From positions 1 to 9,530 of the forward strand of contig JAFGMJ010000107.1 in NCBI GenBank assembly GCA_016927635.1: a DNA stretch of 9,530 bases, in the 5' to 3' direction. Positions 7,324 to 9,530 of this stretch are shown here, one piece after another. Below the pieces are notes generated by a model that had not been told where the DNA came from, made no database searches, and worked only from the letters and a program-made list of their open reading frames with translations. The position numbers were made by a program, and so were the translations under genes. How positions within the stretch are numbered: the first letter of the stretch is position 1; each line of letters begins with the position of its first letter. Source of the DNA: Actinomycetota bacterium (GTDB lineage Bacteria > Actinomycetota > Humimicrobiia > Humimicrobiales > Humimicrobiaceae).

Positions 7324-7453
7324 AAAAATTATTTAAAAGATAGTGTAAGTAAATTTCTTATAGGCACAGTAAACAATGTAATTGTATATTCTAAAATAGT
7401 TTTAAATACTGATTATGAATGTAAAAAACATATTGATGCAAGAGGTGACTTAA
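7324..7453 (+). other. Intergenic spacer with a small ACAAT/ATTGT palindrome
   Basis: This is a 130-base AT-rich spacer without an evident gene or terminator. ACAAT (7373-7377) and ATTGT (7381-7385) form a perfect short dyad around GTA, which could be a regulator half-site pair or chance. It ends with AGAGGTGA (7441-7448), a good ribosome binding site five bases before the next ATG. Confidence 0.4.
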
Positions 7454-8131
7454 ATGAAAATCATAGATCTCTCAGGGCCCATATATACAGGTATGTGGTC
7501 ATATGGCCCGCCATTTCCAGAATTTAAACTTGTTGACATAAAGGAACCTGACTGGGTTGAGTCATTTTCACCAAAATCACAGGCTTTTGAAGGATTCTGC
7601 ATGCTGACCGGCAATTATATAGACGGACCTTCACATGCTTTTGGGCTTGAAAAAGAAAAACCTATGCATGAGATCCCACTTGAAAAGATATTTGGGGTAG
7701 ATGCATATGTTTATAAGTTCGACCTGAAAGAATTACCCAGAGAGGGCAGGCGTCCCTATATTACAATGCAACATGTTAAAAAAGCTGAACTGGAGCCTGT
7801 GCCTGAAGAAGCGCCAATATTACTGACCACCGGCTGGGGTTCTCACTGGTCAGAACCTGATTTTCTTACAGATGCATGGTTTTTAAAGAAAGAGGTTGCT
7901 GAATATTTCGCTGCTAAAAAACCAATACTTCTTGGTTTTGATACCCCATATGCAGACAATCTTGAAAACGAGCAGGGAAACTGGCTCATAATATACGGGG
8001 CAGGAGTAACTTTGCTTGGACCTCTGGTAAATACTGAAAAAATAAAAAAGTTTAAAGTTAAGTTATACGTGGCACCATTAAATATTTTAAATACCACCGG
8101 CTTGCCTGTAAGGACAATAGTTGAAGAATGA
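7454..8131 (+). CDS. Cyclase-family protein (kynurenine formamidase-like fold) with a degenerate metal site
   Basis: The protein belongs to the cyclase / KynB-like hydrolase family, whose usual members are metal-dependent amidases or lactone hydrolases. It opens with IIDLSGPIYTGMWSYG (residues 3-18), a typical family start, and has ILLTTGWGSHW and LGFDTPYADN, which match the conserved core strands. The diagnostic HxGTHxDxPxH motif appears as LTGNYIDGPSH (51-61). Only Asp57 and His61 remain, while the two leading histidines are Leu51 and Tyr55. The later His and Glu ligands also appear replaced, by Trp177 and Gly189 in NWLIIYGAGVTLLGPL. Four of six expected ligands are therefore missing while the fold motifs and 225-residue length are normal, and there is no frameshift or stop. 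It may be a family branch with different chemistry, or a non-catalytic binding protein. The position between the NagB-like and M20 genes suggests a role in the same pathway. Confidence 0.85.
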   Translation: MKIIDLSGPIYTGMWSYGPPFPEFKLVDIKEPDWVESFSPKSQAFEGFCMLTGNYIDGPSHAFGLEKEKPMHEIPLEKIFGVDAYVYKFDLKELPREGRRPYITMQHVKKAELEPVPEEAPILLTTGWGSHWSEPDFLTDAWFLKKEVAEYFAAKKPILLGFDTPYADNLENEQGNWLIIYGAGVTLLGPLVNTEKIKKFKVKLYVAPLNILNTTGLPVRTIVEE

Positions 8132-8216
8132 GTAAAGCAGCAAGCCTCTTTTGCATTAACAGTTTTTCAGTTTTAATTTAATAATTTTGCAGGATAAAAA
8201 AAGGAGTAGCAAATTT
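8132..8216 (+). promoter_or_regulatory. Spacer and ribosome binding site that fixes the M20 start
   Basis: AAGGAG at 8201-8206 lies ten bases before ATG 8217. An in-frame TTG at 8187 would extend the protein by ten residues, but it would place this Shine-Dalgarno sequence inside the gene, and nothing like a ribosome binding site precedes the TTG. ATG 8217 is therefore preferred. No terminator is evident in the spacer, so cotranscription with the cyclase-family gene is likely. Confidence 0.7.
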
Positions 8217-9518
8217 ATGGATTACAGGCCAGGCATTGAAAAATGGCTCAGCAGTAACAGTGATGAAATACTCCAGGCATTATCAGAGCTTATAAAGATA
8301 AAAACGGTAAATGTGCCTCCGGGGGGAAATGAAAAACCCGGCCAGGAATATTTATATAACAGGGTATGCAGATATATACCTGAAAAAGATATAGATGTTT
8401 TTGAAGTCGATGATGTCAAAGGAATAAGAGAACACCCTTTGTTTTTTCCCACAAGCGACGGCAGGCCAAAGGTCTATAAAAACAGGCCAAATATTGTAGC
8501 CCGTTTAAGCGGTTCAAGCGGCAAAAGGTCGATTGCTTTTTCAGGGCACATGGATGTAATGCCTGTTTACAGCGAAGAATGGAAAGTCTTTTCTGATCCT
8601 TTCAGCGGAAAAGTAAAAGATGGAAAGATGTATGGCCGGGGGTCCATGGACATGAAGTCCGGGACACTTGCAGGTTTTATGGCATTAAAATGCATAAAAG
8701 AACTTGGCATAAATTTAAAAGGCGATGTTTATGCTGAAAGTGTAGTTGATGAAGAAAACGGAGGAGTTAATGGCACTGTAGCGGCACGCCTGAGATATCC
8801 TGATATAGATTTTGCAATATTATCTGAGCCATCCGGCCTTGTGGCTGGAGTTGAGACAATAGGGGGCACGGACTGGAAAGCTTCTGTAAATGTTGGAGGT
8901 CCTGGCGGGTTTGGCCTGGACCAGGAACTTGCAAACCCTGTTTACCGCATTGCAAAAATAGCAAATGCTCTTGAGAAATATGATAATAAATTAAAAAAAA
9001 TAAAAGCTCCAAAAACTTTTACAGATGAGCAGCATATAAGGCTGCTGACATTCCAGATATATTCGGGAGGTTCAAATTACATGGAGTCTGGCGCAGTTCA
9101 TTTAGCCGGACATCTTTTTTTCTGGTTTGAAGCATTTGCAGGAACTCCTGAAGAAAAGTATCGAAAGGATTTCCTGGATTTTATGGAATCTGAGCTTTTA
9201 AAATATGATGAATTTAAAGATAATTTTCCAAAATTTGAAACTGTTATCAGGTTTTTGGAAGGGCATAAAACAGATACCTTGCACCCGGCAATGCAATCGA
9301 TAAGGAAAGCATATAGTACACTTGGATTGAAATATGCAGAGAAAGGGCTGGGAATTGCATGTGATGCATTTGCTTTCAGGAAGGCCGTAAACACGGATGT
9401 GATAGTAATAGGGCCTGAGGGCGGAAATGCCCACGGCACAGATGAATGGGTGGACATTAAAAGCTTTTTTAATCTTATAAAAATAATGGTTTTAACCGCA
9501 ATTGATTACTGTGGATAA
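8217..9518 (+). CDS. M20-family metallo-hydrolase (ArgE/DapE-like deacylase or peptidase)
   Basis: This is a predicted cytoplasmic di-metal amidohydrolase that cleaves an N-acyl or peptide bond. Numbered from ATG 8217 (433 residues), the full M20 metal site is visible: GHMDVMP (His111, Asp113), GRGSMDMKSG (bridging Asp145), DEENGG (Glu179 general base, Glu180 ligand), SEP (Glu204) and AHGTDEW (His406). The length fits the family. The lid/dimerisation domain is less usual. Where ArgE and DapE have a GxxAHxxxP-type stretch whose His reaches the partner active site, this protein has GGPGGFG (227-233) with no His. The later GGxxxN region is GGSNYMESG (285-293), and the conserved Arg after it is not apparent. 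Substrate range is therefore likely not that of ArgE or DapE. It is last in the visible cluster, and the window ends 12 bases after its stop. In context it might remove an acyl group from an imported N-acylated compound or act on a pathway intermediate. Confidence 0.9.
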   Translation: MDYRPGIEKWLSSNSDEILQALSELIKIKTVNVPPGGNEKPGQEYLYNRVCRYIPEKDIDVFEVDDVKGIREHPLFFPTSDGRPKVYKNRPNIVARLSGSSGKRSIAFSGHMDVMPVYSEEWKVFSDPFSGKVKDGKMYGRGSMDMKSGTLAGFMALKCIKELGINLKGDVYAESVVDEENGGVNGTVAARLRYPDIDFAILSEPSGLVAGVETIGGTDWKASVNVGGPGGFGLDQELANPVYRIAKIANALEKYDNKLKKIKAPKTFTDEQHIRLLTFQIYSGGSNYMESGAVHLAGHLFFWFEAFAGTPEEKYRKDFLDFMESELLKYDEFKDNFPKFETVIRFLEGHKTDTLHPAMQSIRKAYSTLGLKYAEKGLGIACDAFAFRKAVNTDVIVIGPEGGNAHGTDEWVDIKSFFNLIKIMVLTAIDYCG

Positions 9519-9530
9519 TATTTTAAGTTA

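Noticed and set aside
8187..8216. TTG start giving a 443-residue M20 protein
   Set aside because: The good Shine-Dalgarno AAGGAG lies inside this extension and is properly placed for ATG 8217.
1..9530. CRISPR arrays, tRNA or rRNA genes, insertion sequences, phage or defence genes
   Set aside because: No spaced direct repeats, cloverleaf-like sequences, transposase motifs or defence-type domains were seen; the only direct repeats are the in-frame linker units.

Overview
The window is a single co-directional, low-G+C gene cluster on the + strand of a bacterium. It holds a complete sugar-type ABC importer (CUT2 / ribose family) followed by four catabolic-type enzymes. Strong purine-rich ribosome binding sites precede nearly every gene. 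The substrate-binding protein is a lipoprotein with an Ala/Glu/Thr repeat linker behind the lipobox. Together with the AT-rich intergenic DNA this suggests an anaerobic or uncultivated low-G+C lineage (Atribacterota, Thermotogota, Firmicutes or a deep actinobacterial clade). Sequence alone does not fix the taxon, and that placement is an inference.

Layout: 1-174 is AT-rich upstream DNA with a possible operator-like inverted repeat. 175-1326 encodes the lipoprotein binding protein. A perfect 12-bp stem-loop without a T-tract follows at 1338-1366. 1453-2955 encodes a tandem-ABC ATPase. 2968-3951 and 3967-4950 encode two permeases of identical length that align without gaps. 5018-6055 encodes a Gfo/Idh/MocA oxidoreductase. 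6056-6330 is a 275-bp AT-rich gap. 6331-7323 encodes a NagB-fold (glucosamine-6-phosphate isomerase/deaminase-like) protein. 7454-8131 encodes a cyclase-family (kynurenine-formamidase-like) protein. 8217-9518 encodes an M20 (ArgE/DapE-like) metallo-hydrolase. The cluster may continue beyond the right edge.

How the genes may work together: the importer would bring in a small polyol, sugar or sugar derivative. The M20 hydrolase could cleave an amide, the Gfo/Idh enzyme oxidise a hydroxyl, the NagB-like enzyme isomerise or deaminate, and the cyclase-family protein open or close a ring or lactone. No kinase, regulator or known marker gene for a described sugar pathway is present, so the substrate is unknown.

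The most notable observation is that all four enzymes keep their family fold motifs but differ from the classical active-site signatures. The cyclase-family protein has lost four of six expected metal ligands. The NagB-like protein has Ser in place of the Asp of the DGH motif. The oxidoreductase has Leu in place of the Asp four residues before the catalytic His. The M20 protein has an intact metal site but lacks the usual lid-domain His. This points to a possibly undescribed catabolic route for a modified (amino)sugar or cyclitol.
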